In this document: positions 23,436 through 38,231 of the stretch, in pieces
Numbering within the stretch: position 1 is the first letter of the stretch
How the letters are laid out: each line of letters starts with the position of its first letter
Origin: Apus apus
Taxonomy: Eukaryota; Chordata; Aves; Apodiformes; Apodidae
Assembly (NCBI RefSeq): GCF_020740795.1
Contig: NC_067312.1
Location: 65,988,905-66,052,904, forward strand
DNA length: 64,000 nucleotides
Reading direction: 5' to 3'
Program-made: the position numbers and the translations under genes
The notes under the pieces: model-generated
What the model was told of the DNA's origin: nothing
The model's database searches: none
What the model saw: only the letters and a program-made list of their open reading frames with translations

Positions 23436-23990
23436 CCTCAGCTTACTCTCAACAAGTTTTCATTTTTCCCAGACCACCATCACTTTCTGACCTCAGCTGC
23501 AGCAAAGCAAATCTCAATTCGAAAAGAAACACTGCAGGAGACTGAAATCAGCAGAAATTATTCTACAGAGTATACACAGAGACACCACCATTCTGCTTGT
23601 GAACTGCTTTCTAGAGGCCTGAGGAACCCACCTGCAAAAGCAAAAAATGGTACCTCTCATTGGCTTTCAGTCTTCCAAGACCAGAAGCACCTTGAGACAT
23701 GGCCGACAAAATCTTCAATCTACACGTCTGGAAGGCATCTGTCTGGTTCTTTTGGTTGCCACAGCACATCAGCAATTCAACAGATATGTCCATGCCACTG
23801 CTTAGCAGGCAAGCATGGGTTCTGGAAATTGCTAATTTTGATGAACACAGGCATTTTGAAGCGTTTAAGACACTCCTATCTCTCATTTCCTTTTTCTTTC
23901 TGGGAAGATGGTATAAGTCCCTCTACTCTCAAGCCGTGCACACAGTATCAGACCAGAAGGTCACATAACACAGACAGTGAGATGGACTAG
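23436..23990. other. Unassigned spacer between CR1 and LTR
   Basis: No named repeat. A 246-codon plus frame that begins in the CR1 (23250-23990) is mostly antisense CR1 at its start and has no domain in its second half. It is not considered a gene. Confidence 0.45.
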
Positions 23991-24998
23991 TGTCATGGTT
24001 TGAGCCCAACATGACAACAAAGGAACAGCCACATGGCCATTCACTCAACTCACACACACACACACACACACTAGGATGAGGACAAAGCTCAATGGTTGAG
24101 ACAATGGACAAGGAGGGTTCTTCACCAATTAAGGTCCTGGAAAAAACTGACTCAATGTGGGGAAAAAAAAAATAAATTAAAAATTTAATACTAATCAAAC
24201 ACACACAGGACACAGACAACACAAAGAGCAGGGCTTACACACGTTATCCCACCCCTCGCTTCTTCCCAGCCCCAAATCCCTTTGTTCCCGGTTTCTCTCC
24301 CTCCTTCCCCCCAGCAGCACAGGGGGATGAGGATGGGGATTAGAGTCAGTTCACAGGCTGGTGGTTCCTGCTGCTCCTTCCTCCTCAGGAAGAAGGATTC
24401 CTTACAGTCCTGCCCTGCTTCCCCACGGGGTCCCTCCCATGGGAGAGAGTCCTCCACAAACCTCTCCTTCATGAGTCCTTCCCACCAGGTCCGGAGCTGC
24501 TCCAGCCTGGGCTTCCCACAGAGTCACGGGCTGCTCAGGGAACAGGCACCTCCCCTGGCTCTGGGGTCTTCCCAAGCTGCATAATCCAAGTCCACTGGCA
24601 GCAAATTCTCTGGCCACAAAATCCAGGTCCACAGGTCAAGTTCACCCCTCCTGGCTCCTTCAGGGAATGTTCCACCACGTTCCTCCACGAGTGCAGGGGG
24701 ACAGCTGCCATCTCACCATGGGCTGCAGGGAAACTTCTGCTGGGCACCTTCTTCCCCTTCTTCCTCACCAACCACCAGCACTGCTCTCCTTCCCCAGCAC
24801 AGCTCCTCTCCCACAAATCCTTCTCTGTTCAGCTCTTACCTCAGTTCTTTCATATGTTAATGGCTGAGGTGCATCTCTTGTCCCTCTAATGGCTCCTTGG
24901 CTGGGTTTGGAGCAGGGGGAGCTTCTCAGCTTCTTACTGGAGCCACTCCTGGGGCCCTTTCCCTGCTACCAAAAAACCCACCAAGCGAAACCAGAAAA
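23991..24998 (-). mobile_element. ERVL-like solo LTR (copy 2)
   Basis: The left end is TGTCATGGTTTGAGCCCAAC, reading as ...ATGACA on the minus strand, and the right end is 'CCACCAAGCGAAACCAGAAAA'. The element is collinear with 4936-6780 apart from that copy's nested LTR and duplication. Flanks ACTAG (23986-23990) and ACTAC (24999-25003) match at 4 of 5 bases, and the offset is the same as for CAGAT in copy 1, which supports 5-bp target duplications. It contains a (CA)10 run at 24051-24070 and an A-rich stretch near 24163. On the minus strand ATTAAA-like signals lie near the A-rich stretch. No gag, pol or env follows. Confidence 0.85.
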
Positions 24999-25914
24999 AC
25001 TACTAAGTAATATCCTTCTCTAGTGGCCAATAAAGATCTCATCACTCGTTCTGCACTTATCACACATAGTGTTCTTATTGATGTCCCTTTATTCTGCATC
25101 TAAACTTTCTTGGAAGAATGACTAGAATGTGAAACAGGTAAAACCAGCAAAATCAAAATTACAACTATGAATCAAAACACACAGAGACTAAAGACAAAGC
25201 TGCTTACTCTTTTGCCAAGGAACTTGTCTGGCTTTGCCCCATATAATCAAGGACAATGTCTAGACAAATAGAGCAGTGACTAGATAAAGAATCAGCACAA
25301 TAATAATAATTTAAAAACCATACCTGTGAATTTTAGCCTAACTTTCAAGTAACACTGTACAGTTTTTGCCTTTACACAGATGTAGTGAGACATTCAGCTT
25401 CTCAGATGCACGTTCTGTGAAACTCTGCCCTGTGAAATTCTCTTATCTAATGAAGTTGTCATTGTAACAGTGTCCTGGGAACAGGAAGGATAAATGAAAT
25501 CTACGGTTCCCCAGCATGATATTTAATAATATGACAAAAAGTTGATTGGATAGTTCTTACTTCAGTACCAGCTCTCTGCTGCTGGAAATTGATCATTCTT
25601 CGGGTGACTTGGATTCATGACATTTCCACTCGTGGTTTGTCACATAGCTGGAGAACAAGCTGTGCTCCAACTGCAAGTCCCTGTTATTTGAGCCTTTAAC
25701 TGCACCTGCTTATTTTTGCTCAAAGCCAAGAACTGGTAAGTCTATGAAGTGTTGCTACAACTGCTGGCCAGTGTTATGCATGTGATTCTTATCAGGCAAA
25801 TGTTGTCCAGCACATAAAGGCCTCTGTAGAGATTAACTGCTGGCTTTCAATGGGACTGCTGTCTAAGAGGAATGTATTTTTGTAGAACCTTTCCAGGATT
25901 TTGCATGTAGGATG
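24999..25914. other. Unassigned intergenic DNA
   Basis: No gene or repeat recognised before the TTTC tract. Confidence 0.45.
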
Positions 25915-26163
<249 letters not shown>

Positions 26164-29100
26164 CTATAGGGTCTTAAGTTTTCTTTGCTCTCTCCTTGAG
26201 CTAATGTATTGATGTGAATAAAAAGTTCTTTGGACAACGAGTGGAGATGCTTAACACTGTACTATTAGGAAACATCCTATGAGACATGCAGGGATAAGAC
26301 TATCAATTGAGTCTCTAAGTTGAGACTAAACTTGTTCTGTTATATCTCAATTCAGTGGCCTAGACAGAAAAGCAGCAAGATTAATGTCCTGGTGCTTTTC
26401 AATAATTTTCTTCAAAGGGGAGACAGTCCCCATTCCTCCTTCTTTGCTAGACCAAACTAAATCTTTGGTATGGCAAGAGGCATCAGTCTTGTTGCTGTTG
26501 TGCTCTTACTGTCTTCATTTGGTACTCTGGTCCTGAATACCCATGAAGGTGTTTCTCAAAGACTCTTCCAAAACTTCAGAGTACTTCATGCCCTCAATTA
26601 TTTGTTCCAGCTGTATATTAAATGAATTCTCAGTGCTGGACATGAAGAAAACAAGTTCACATTCATCTCTAATGTGATGGGGTGGAAGAAAAATATCAAC
26701 TGATACTAGGCACAGAGTTACAGATAACTGAGTACTGACTGACAAGTAGGCCTGGCAGAATCCCACAGACATGCACATGGGAGGGAGGAGACACAACTCA
26801 GCTGAGTATTCACACTGCCCACACTAGGGCTGGCAATCAATACTGGACAAATTGTGAGGCATTCAGTGGCAGACATGTATTTGCATGATAATATGGCAAG
26901 TGTCACTAAAAAAGGGTATGTTTCCTTGTTCGTTTTAACAGGGCTACCTTCTCAAAATTACCTTCTGCTTTACCTGTTTTCCATTTGATTCTATAATTGG
27001 AAAGCCAAAGCTTGCTTTCTGAACACTTCTACCATGAATCAGTGCAGAGAAAATGGGATTCAGAGCAGCCAGCTTAAAAGGCTGGACTGCACCTCTGAAG
27101 ACTGCAAAAGAGAATCTATGTATTGAAAGAGCATGTTGACTCAGTGGGTAAGTGGGCGTATGTGGCACTCACAGAAGCTTAAAAGTGCTCATCAAGTATG
27201 CTCTGAAGTAGAGTTTTATGTCTACAACCCAGATGTGGCATGAATGAAAAGATGCAATAACTGCATCTTCACACGGTACAAGAGGTTACAGTGTGTTGCT
27301 ATTAAATGCAAATCCAGATGTTTGACCTTAATAAGGTAGGAGGATACACCTCATATATATTCCTACTGAATTCATAATGACAATACTTGGTACAGCCAAA
27401 GACTGTGATAGAATCAGGTAGAAAACAATAGATATAGGCAGAAAAAGGAATTGTGTAAAGGCCATCTCCTGCACGGACACGGCCCCTTTGGCCATCTGAA
27501 AGAAATTTTTCTCTCCTACTAACTATCCAGCCAGTAAGTATCTCCATCAAGAACTGGTCAATGACAAACATACATGGCTTTGCAAAAGACTGGGAAAGTA
27601 ACAGGAGGTGGATGCTTTTTAAAATAAAGTGCATTGATGGATCTGCTAATCCATCTCTTGTGTAGATGTCAGTGGCTGCATTATGTTCCCAGATGCCCAT
27701 TCTTTAATGCAAGCTGTACAAAATAGTAATATGGCTTATTTCTTCACTTCTATGAAGGCACTGCACAGGACTCAGGAGTTTTTTAAGACCAAGAAGAGCA
27801 AAGCAGTTATGGAAGACTCAAAGAAAAAAACAAAACAAAACCAACAAATAAACATGCCCTTCTTTTTGTGGTACTTCTCTTTCTGCTGTCTGGATCCACA
27901 GAGCTCATCAGTGCCTCTGAAGCAACTCCTGTTTTCTGCAGTCTGCTCTTCTGATGTTGGCCAGTCAAATCTAGCTGTTGCTCCTACTCCATCCCTTGAC
28001 TTCATCGGGCATAATTAATTAATTAGCTACCTATTTGTTGCAGATGAAAAGCTAGAATTATACACTCAAAAGCAAGCCTGATTTTAGTTTAGCATTGCAA
28101 TCCCAAGCCAAGGCCAATGTCTCTCCACTATCTCCCTGGGAATGGTTTGAAGTTCATGCTTGTAAGCATGAAAACAAATGAAGCAGTCTTGAGTGCCACA
28201 CTTTTCAGTACAAGGTTCTAAAAGCTTTACTGGGCTTCTTATTTCATTGTTTTTGACTCTGTGCAGCAAACAGTATATGCTTCTGCTTCAATAAAGTGAA
28301 CATTTAGTTGTGGTCTAAATGCCAGGAAAGTGGACTAGGGAGGGAGCAATAAGCCGAAACACCCAGAGACAATAAAGTTAGAAGTAGACTGTCACGTTCA
28401 AATCTTTGTTGCATTCTTCTCTTCATGAGGAACTTTGAATCATGAATCTTAAGCAGGGCAGGGGACTTGTCTAGCATTATTTTCACAGCCCTACTGCATG
28501 AACTCACTCAAGATGGGGGAACGTAAATATTATGATGCTTGGCATTGGATTCCCTATAGCTTTGATGTTCTTTGAAGTTTCATACTTCTTCAAAGCAGAC
28601 GGAGTATTTACTTGTGCTGTTCAGATTACAAAGGACTGCCAACAGGGGTGTAGCTCCCATACTGGTCTATTGATGTCCTAAGTGGCACTGTCATCTGGCA
28701 CTCAAGACTCTGCTTCACTTGTTTTCATGCTTATACTAATAAAAAAGTGCTACTGGCACTTTCACGATCTTGTTAATCCATGGACTGCAAAAGACTTTGC
28801 AAAAGGTCAGTAAACATACTGAAAATGTGTTAATAAGAGCAGAAGTCATCCATAATTTAAAGAGCTTTCTCATAATACTTCAAGGTATACCTTGTATACA
28901 ATGAGCCCACTGAATCCTCATCAGTCAGTTGTTACAGGTGCCAGATCACTTTTGTATTGTTATAGTATGTTGGCAGCTAGCTATGACAGCCTAACCATAA
29001 AAATACCATCTTCCAAAAAATTAAAGAGTGGATCACACAACAGCCACTGCAACAATCTAATTGAGACATTGCTGTTTTGCTCGCACTGGAACTCTCCATT

Positions 29101-31964
29101 GACTACTGCAAAATAGCTTCTGTTTCTTAGTATTTTGTTTACTTCTTAGTTTACCAGAGAACAACGAAGACTGCATATTGAGCCATTTGTTAGCCAAGTC
29201 CTTGATTTGATCAGAGATACAATTATACGGCTAAAGACATTGTCTGGTACTGAGCAAATCCTTCTGGAATGACACAGATTTAATCTCAGGTGAATAATAT
29301 GCAAGTAGTACTTCTGTGACAGGCAGGCAAGCTGATAAAATCTTTGTACTCACTGTAAAAATATGTTTGGATGCATGTGGACAGAAGAAGGAAAAGTACC
29401 TAGAAAAACAAGGGAACTAAACCCAGGTTACTTAATACTCATTAATTACTATAATGCTGGGAAACAATGCTTTTTAAAATGAAGTAAACAGCACAAAATA
29501 TTGTGCAAAGCTCTCAAAGAAAGTTGTTTAGAGAAAGAGAAAACATTTACCATGAACTGAAATACCACATATGTCATTAGTAGGAAAACAGTTAAATGTG
29601 AAGATCTTGCTTAACTTCAGAGTCACCTCTTCTATTAGTCAGCTCAATTGATGATTTTTTAAATCAGTGTAATAATAACAAAGTCAAACTTGACCCACTG
29701 TGTTTAAAATCAGCTGTCAGCTTGAAACAGTAGAAACAAGAGATAAAAGTGCACAAAAAATCTCAAAAGTCAGAGCTGCTGAAATACATATCTTTCTGCT
29801 GCAGCTGCATCTGGAGACCTTTTTTGAACCCCTCAGTGCTAAGAATTATGTGAAAATATTTCCTTTACAGCCAAAATCAAGGAAGGTAAAAGATGGGGAA
29901 TGGAGAGAGGAGAAGCAGATTTCTGAACTTCTGATCTTTTTCACAGCCACTGTGTAGTATTGTCCTCTTCATGGATTGTTGTGTGGTTAGAACCAGATTT
30001 GTCAGAAGACAGAAAATCCAGTAACAGATCACTTTCAGTCCAAATAGCACTACATGGATAGCCAGTGTTGCCTGAAATAACAATATACCCAGTCCTCAGC
30101 TTCTACTGATGAAATAATCTCTGACATAGCCTGCCAGGAACAATTGTATCTAATAAACTGAGGGAAAACACAATGGAATCTGTTATAATTGGGTTGGCTT
30201 AGGCAACCTCAGTTTGATTATTCAATGCAACTGATCCCTGCATCCTGATGCACAGAACAAACTCCTCAAATCAGAAACTAAACGCAGTATTGTGCTAGCC
30301 AAGTTCTTTGGTGCTGTGAAAGACCAGTACTGTGCTGATGGATTTTAAGTAGCATTCTGAGAAGTTGCAAGACTCTTAGGCTTGCAGCCACTGGTTAACC
30401 AAAGAGGTGGGGGACCTTTTCCCTCTTTTGGAATCTTTCCAACATTATTTCAGGTCTGGGAGCTGTCACAAGTCCTATCACCGACATAGGAGCTGTATCA
30501 GCTGAATGCATTATAGAAAGTCGTACATGATTGGTGAGTAGGTGAAAGGGGGAAAGTAATTCCCTCAAGCCTTCATCTCAGTGACCTGTGGGCACAGCTT
30601 ACAGGAGCATCACAAGCCCACATTGCTTCTCTGCACAGAAGCAGAGACACTCTCAGAAGAGCACACCATCCCCACAGCAGCCCATACAGAAGGAAATGAC
30701 AGAAAGTCAAGGTGCCTTTGGTGCTCCCCTTTTTCACAGATTCCGCTCTGAAAACCTCTAGCCATTTCTTGGAAAGGTAAATGCTACATATACTGTGAGA
30801 GATGAGAACTGGGCCTAAAACAAATCTGCAAGGTGTCTACACACCTATGTACTGGCAGCAAAGGAGCCAGCTTAATTCCAGAGCAGCCCTCTCCACTTCA
30901 AAAGCAAAGAAAAGGGGAGTCTGTTGTGTACTGACAACCCATTTTTCTGTCATGGTGTGTTGTCCAACAATTTGGCACATTTTTTATGTATAGTATATAA
31001 TGTGGTATCCTAAAATCATTCAAGAATATGGCTGTATAAACAGTAAAATTCAGCAAACTTATCTTGAAAGACTGTTTTGCCTTTGGAATATGACATTTCT
31101 TTTACATTTCCCCAGCTTTTTCTGCTCGAATATTTTTCAGGCTTTTTTAATATATTCACATTTGCTTCCAAATCAAACAACTTCCACACCAAGTTATACT
31201 TCAAGACAAAATGGTACAGTTTACTAATGGAAACAGGTTGCAAGGTTAAAGAGGTTTCTGTTTCTCCATTGTGTTCTATGTTTTTTAAAATATTTAATAT
31301 ATACCCCGAAGCCCTTACAAATATTGAGTATTTTCAGCTCCAGATACTCAAAGATGAACTTGAGTCAACTGTGATGACACTTTTAAAATATTTGTTTTAG
31401 TTCATCTGCCTTGTGTTTTTAAGTTTTTAGGTGTTTTCTTTTTCTCCCATTAGAGCAAGAAGTACTTTTAAATTCAAAACAAATGTATTCACTCCAGAAA
31501 GTCCTCTCTGCACCTACAGGGACCACATCCTTATTCAGGGAGGTTTCTGAGTCACAACAGCAGCAGCCTCCTTGCTTTCCTTGAAACACAGGTAGCCTGG
31601 CTTTGGCATTTTCTCTTCTCTTCTAGGATCAGGCAAAAGCTGCAAGCTGGCTGCACCCAATAAGCAGAAATAACTCAGGCCACACAGAAGAAACAGAGTG
31701 GTTGAGGACCTGTAGGAGAAAAATCCCAGTGGCCACTTCAAGTCCTCAGCTGAATTAGGAGGGGTATTTAAAGATGTTATTGCATCCTTGGCCTGATTTT
31801 GAGCTTCTCCCTAAGTGTTGTGTTTTGGCTTATGTTGGAGAAAGAGACCTGGTCTGATCGAATGCCTCTTCATGTTTTTACAGAATAGGGCATGGAGGAC
31901 AGAAATGCTGTGGTCCTTCTTTGTGAAAGGGCAGGCCAGTCACTAGTTTAAAATACACACTTTT
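26164..31964. other. Unassigned intergenic DNA, 5.8 kb repeat-poor
   Basis: The longest stretch without an obvious young CR1 so far. No exon, RNA gene or named repeat could be recognised. The largest open frame, 132 codons on the minus strand at 27302-27700, has no motif. Such repeat-poor intervals in birds often hold conserved non-coding elements, but that cannot be seen from one sequence. Confidence 0.45.
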
Positions 31965-32030
31965 TAGAATCACAAAGGTTGAAAAAGACCTCTAAGATGA
32001 TCAGGTTCAAAAGTTTTGACCCATTGGCAC
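31965..32030 (-). mobile_element. Short CR1 LINE 3' remnant
   Basis: 'TAGAATCACAAAGGTTGAAA', then 'AAGACCTCTAAGATGATCAGGT', is the reversed 3' end of the same CR1 type seen at 2564-2635. Only about 65 bp remain. Confidence 0.75.
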
Positions 32031-35000
32031 ATACTGTTGTATTCATAGAGGGTATGGAGTGCTGCTTTCTTCTGCCATAGAGACTTTTAGACATGTGTCC
32101 TTTCTTTAGCACACTGCTGTCTATTTACATGCTTTGGTCAGTAGCTCAGTAATGTCACCAGTGCACATAGAAGAGACTGCTTGTAGAGAAGCAGAAGGTT
32201 TTCTTTGTTGTTAACTTCATGCCAGCTCTTTGCCTGTCCAGAGCTTCTCCTCTTAACTAAACACATGAAAATGGTTCCTATGCAATGACTTGAAAAACAT
32301 TGTAAAATACAGGAAAGAGGGAAAGGCAATGTTATTTTGCTGACTGGACAGAGAAGGCAGAGACATCAGTCCTGTCTGTGAGAGCTACACTAATAGCCTG
32401 GCAACTGGATGCTCACAATGCAGTAGAACTGCTCTTACTGAACTACTCAGCTTCCAGTCCTGTCATGTTAAGCAGTGTTATTTTCAGATAAAATAATGCC
32501 AACTAGCAGGAAGCAGGAGTCTGGACAAAGAGTTCAGAGGCTATCTGCAATAGTGTCCTTCCAGAGACAAATTTCCTCCTTAGGGAAAGCAGCCAGGAGT
32601 TATCACTCACTAAAATTTTAATTTTAATTTCATTTCTCCTGAATGGAATATTAATTCCATTTGCCTATTCATGTATTCTGAGATTATCCGTTTGACAGGA
32701 TGTTCCAACTCAAACACAGGCATTGGACCCAGAATCCTGATCTCAGAGCTCAGGTCTCCCAGCTGGTCCTCGTACCACCAGGTCAGCAATGCATCAAGCA
32801 GTTAACATTACACATGGACTTAAAGTTCATAACCATTCAGCCTAGCATTTAAGCACATGGTTGAAATAAACTACTTGTGTAAAGTGCTTTGCTAGACTGG
32901 ATCCTTCAATCCATCAAGATCTGAGACTGAATTCTACTAAGACTCCAGACAGGCCTGGGAGAAGGTATAGTCGGAAGCCTTTCTCCTGAAGTTGTTTAAT
33001 TACATATGAGATAAAATCACCACTTATAGAGAGAAAAAAAAAACCCAGAAGCCTGTTGTAATTGATTTTTGGCAATGATAATCAGAAGTCCTGGAGCATC
33101 TTATTGTCTTAAAAAAACCAGCAATCAAACAAACCAAGTATTGTATTACTACATCCTGAACAGGAAAACCTCCTGACTTTCAAGAAAAGACAAAATACTT
33201 GGCTATGAAAACTTCACTGATGCAAAGCTACTTCTAATACAGTAGTTAAAAACTTTTCTACCGACACCTTAATGCTGGATGCTAAAACCACTTTAAGTCT
33301 TCATTCTAGTGCAAAATTTTGGTATGCACAGAGAAATAGCTGCTGTCTTCTTTGAACAGAGAACAGGTCTGACTTCTAAGGCTAGACAATGAAGAAAGGC
33401 AGAATCCCAGGGCTGCGAGCTTACTCTTTAAATTAGATACGTAGGTACTGAACCTGTGTGGCAAATCAGGTCTCTGAATGTACAAACAGCAAGATGGTAA
33501 TCTCACTGCAAATTCTGAATAAGGCTAAGTAATATTTTTACAAACTGTATGTTGACCACAGTGTTGTAAGAGACCCTTCTGTCCTTTTGAAAATAAAGTA
33601 TCATAAAATTTGGGTAGAGAAATGAGACTTACAATGGTTTCTCATGCTAAGCAACAATACTTATAAAAGACACCTATTCCCACAGACAGTAGAAATTGAA
33701 CTATTGGATCCTCCAATATTTCAACCAAACAACTTGTCTTCAGCAGTTTCCATATATGTCAGAGTCAAAAACAAACCCTGCTTCCATTTGAAATGCATAG
33801 AGTTTCAAATGCTGTTCCTGAATTTTAACTGCAGGCACAATCACCATATGACTTGAAGTACAAAGCTTCTTGCCTGTCTTGATTGTGAGAAGAGCAAACT
33901 TACTACAAGGCTGTGAGGTTTTCCTTACTCTCAGATTTTCTTTTTGTATGACTCCCTCCCTCCCATCAACAACCAGCAGAGATGTTCAGGAACACAAACA
34001 CAGAAGCGTTGCCTTTAGCTCCTTGATTGGAACATGTAGAAGTCTGACTACTGGGACACAATGCAAGCCCCAGGTTCTTGGCTGTGGAAGGCAAGCAGAA
34101 CTGATGTCTGATATAAGCAGAGTTTGGATTTCATCTTTTGTTATGCATGTTTTGAATCTGAGGGAGGAACAATTTTGAAATTATTTTCTGACTTTTCTCA
34201 ATATATGTAAAAAATGCCACTTTCACATCTAATAGACACCCTTTCTTTTTGCTAAGGAAAACAAAAAAAAAACTCACTAGAGAAAAATGGCAACAACACA
34301 TTTGAGTTCAAAGACCCAAGGGAAGCAGGAAGAAAATATAAAATTACTTGAATCACCAAACCAATTTCCTTCAGAGCCTTCAATACTCCTAGTCAAGGGG
34401 AATACAGCTGATGAAGGTTAAAAGCACTGAATGGTGCATGCAGAATAATTCTCAGTGGGGATGAGGCACAGAGCTAGAACCAAGTTTCAAGTATGAAGAG
34501 ACTGAGATCTGGGAATGTGGTTCAAAAGATTAGAAAGCCTGTGAAATGCAAAACTGGAGCTAGTTAATACTATAAATTTTTGTTGCAGTTGAATTCCCCT
34601 CAAGGTCCAAAGAATTTTGTTTAAAATCTTGAAATTTCACTCAACCTCTATGAACACTTGAGAGGAAATCTCAGGTTAGCAACCTCTCCTTAAATGTTGG
34701 TAGTATCTTGACAACTGCTTATTTGGAATTGAATGCAAGGGAAGACAGATATTTCTTCATTGATCTGTATATTATACTTCCTTGTGGGCAGCCAGAAACT
34801 GAACTGAACAGGCAACTTGTACTCCTTCCTCCCCCAATATACTGGGAGAATGATAGAAGAGTCTCTCTCTCCAAAGTGTACAAGAGAGAAAAATATGCCA
34901 ATTACAGCTTAAGGAAGGTGGCAAGAGTGATTTTTCTTCGTGCTGCATGATAGCTCTAGTGCAGAAGAAGTTCTTTACCCTACCCTTCAGCCAGCTTATT

Positions 35001-38000
35001 TCCAGATCTACCAGGACAGGAAACAGAAGTCTTATTCCACATTGGGAGATCTTGTTCTCCACATTTGTTGCTCCTTTTGACTAACTTTGGCCAAGCACAG
35101 AAGACACTGCAACTTCAAAATTACCTTCTCAAACTAGAAGCTGATGTGATTGGAAACCGCTTCAGACATTTACTTTTTTGGTAGTGTATCTAGATTTTTT
35201 TAAAATTTGAAATGTCTCTGTACAATCATGTTCCTGCTATATATGTTTCCTGGATACTTCCCATTTATCAGAAAGGTGCTTGGAATTAAGAATATTATTT
35301 AAAAGTTTGCTTTATATTGTGTGGCCTACAGATTCAAACCAGCCTTAAGTACTTTAGCAGAAAGAGGTTGAAGTAAAAAGCTCTCCAAACCTGATTTTTC
35401 CAAGTACTTCAGCTTAGCTCAAAAAATATATCCCCTGTGATCCCTTGTGATGTAGTGTGAGCTTAGATTTCCACTAGTGCTAGCCAAAACACTGTTTCAG
35501 AGACAGATTCCTCTGGATGAAAAGCGCAAATATTGTTCAATAAATAGAAAGCCCCCTAGAATCAGGGTTGAGCTGCCAGACCAGCAAAACAAAGCACAAA
35601 AATTGCATTAACAGGAGAACCTGTCAGATTTGTCCATATCTTGAACCCAGCATAATGCAAGTGACTCATCAGCTGCAAGGCAGATCATATCCTTGAGAGG
35701 GAGTCCTTGCTTGTTCCTTTCACACAGCTCCCTCCATCAGGATTTAGCAATTCTTTTACGTGGACAGAGCTCACACTCCCAACATTGGTAAGCAGTGAAA
35801 AAAATCCTGCATGGTTTATTAACGCAAATTCTGCCACCTAGTGACCAAGGAAAATTTACGAGGGAGGATTGACTCAAGCAGCTACAGCTGGGCCATAGGT
35901 GGCAGATGTGCACTGCCACGACGCTGAGTAACCCACGGTTCATCCAGCCATCCTGCCTACAGGCTCAGAGCATAGAAGGGCATAGTGTATGCTGCTCAAC
36001 GGTGCAGGAGAAGGATGACCAAGCCTGTATGTAGAAGCCCAGTCTAGGGTTCACCCATCAGCACACACTGGAACTGCTGATGGATCTCCACCTTGTCTTC
36101 AGGGTGCTCACTAAGTAGGTTCAGCTATTGCCTGCATAGAAGTACAACACTGGCAGCAGGGAAGGTGGCAGACACTGATATTCTTTCCCAGTCCTTTGGC
36201 TCACTGGACAATGAGTCTGGCTTGGGCCTCAAATCTCCAGCATATGGGTGGTGGTTCAGCAGGACATTCCTTCAGAATTTGCACAGGGAACCCTTGAAGC
36301 TCCTGCTCAGAGTGAAGCCTCACAGCACTGCTCTCCAGCTTGAACCACCAGCAATCAGCAGTCTCAATCTCAAAAGCAAGTTGGTCACAGAGTGATTCAA
36401 TGTAATTTCCTAACTGTCAGCTGGAGTGTCTTAGCTGAGCCACACATGAAAAAGGACATAATCGGCATCCAGTGGAAATGTATGTGCTCTTCTCTGCCCA
36501 GGACCTTGTGACCTTAGTTTTATTGTCCTGTCCAATGTGCACAGGTTCTAGGAGGATATAAAGCATTTAGGGTGGAAAGGTTGCTGTGCCTCCTGCCACA
36601 AAGAGAAATGGCAAACAGCAGAGCATTTAGAAATATTTTCAGAGCAAAATCATGTGAGTTACAACTAGCTTCTACACGTGTCTTGACAGCATTCCGAGAC
36701 TAGATAGGTGTAAACTCATTGCTACCTGCTGCACTTCTCAGTACCTACCTATAGCAAAAAACTTTTCAAGCTTTTGTAAAGGGGGTGGCAAGTAGATAGA
36801 AAACTACAGCTGAAAGGCTAAAGATAGGAAAATTTGAGTTGTTTACAGGCCTGTACTACTAATTAATGAAGTCTGCAATTAATCATTAAAAACATGGCAG
36901 GGTCAGAGATGCAAATGGAATCCAGGTTTGTCATCTCCATCTTCCTTGCTCTAACAACTTGAAAATCCTTTGTCCCTTGGTAGTTGTGCATCTATTTTAC
37001 ATCCTTAGTTAAACTGCTATGAGAAAGCTACTGGAAGTATAGCTAACTACAAGGCTTTGGTTTCAGTCAGCTGGTTTCTTCTTTCTAAAACATTTGTACC
37101 TCAGAAAATGTAATCAGAATCTGTGGAACTAAAAGAAGGTCAGCAGAGAGTCCAGTCCAGTGTCTTCAGAACCCTGTATGTCATACAGCTATTTTTCATT
37201 GTTCCAGGAGAATAAAGGTAGCTATTCAGGAAAGCTTTCCTATTGCACTTCAGGATACACTCAGCTTTAGCTCATTTCCTGGTTGAAGCTACAGCATTTA
37301 AGTGGAGTTTTTTCAAATGTGAAATGCAGAAAAAAAAAAAAAAGAGTTAAAAAAAAAAAGTATTTAGCCACTCTGATAAGAGACAGATTTTGTATCATAC
37401 CACTACTTCAAACATTTTTGGAAGGCATTCCCTCCTTTTGTACAACATTTATTTACCACTTAGAATCCAAGGCACCTGAGATTATCACAGTGATACTGTA
37501 AAACATATGTAAATTAACAGAAAGCTACTTTGTTTCTTTTCTTCTCCATACTTTGACACAAAACAGAAATGCCACATTCCTGGTGATTAAACCATGTATT
37601 AGCACAACCAAACACAGCAAGAGCCTAGTAGGAGAGAGAAGGATGCCAGATTCTTGTTCCACAGTATAAATATTTTATTCTCCAGCTCCATCTGGTTTCT
37701 CAGCCTGTCCTGTTCTGCTCTGTTCAGGGAACAGGAAACTCTGGCTACTATTTTAAAGCAAAATGACTAAGCCAGTGTTTGTTTCAAAAACAATTGGATT
37801 CAGAAAATAAGGGAGGCGGGGGGAGGGAAGCTGAAAGTTATGTGGATTCCACAGGAGATAGAGAAAATGTTTTCTGTTTTTATCTTCTTCTAAGAATGGT
37901 GCACACATTCCTGAAGACTGCAGGCATTTCTTAGGGGCACAGTAGAGCAGGGTGCAAGAGGTCTCTGAAGCAGTCCATCTAAAAGGTTCAACTCTGGTAA

Positions 38001-38231
38001 GATAGCCTACTATATGTCTCTCCTGTTTCCTGATATGTGTACACACCTTTTTTTTTTTGAATCATGCTGTTCTATGTGTCCAACTGAAGAATGAAAAATT
38101 CCACATTGAGCCTGAATGGATATTCTGGGATCTGTACTGCAGATGGTCCCTAAATGACTCACAATTTTGGTTCTCCATCCTGAGGTGCCATTAAGCTCCA
38201 ATTTCCGGAGCTTATACTAGACTTAATACTA
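32031..38231. other. Unassigned intergenic DNA, 6.2 kb
   Basis: No gene or named repeat recognised. A-rich runs lie at 37331-37359. A 100-codon plus frame at 36093-36395 has no splice or domain support. Confidence 0.45.

Noticed and set aside
23250..23990. 246-codon plus-strand open frame
   Set aside because: The first part is antisense CR1 ORF2 and the remainder has no domain. It lies outside any splice context.
27302..27700. 132-codon minus-strand open frame
   Set aside because: No domain, no splice or promoter context, and open frames of this length are expected by chance in 64 kb.
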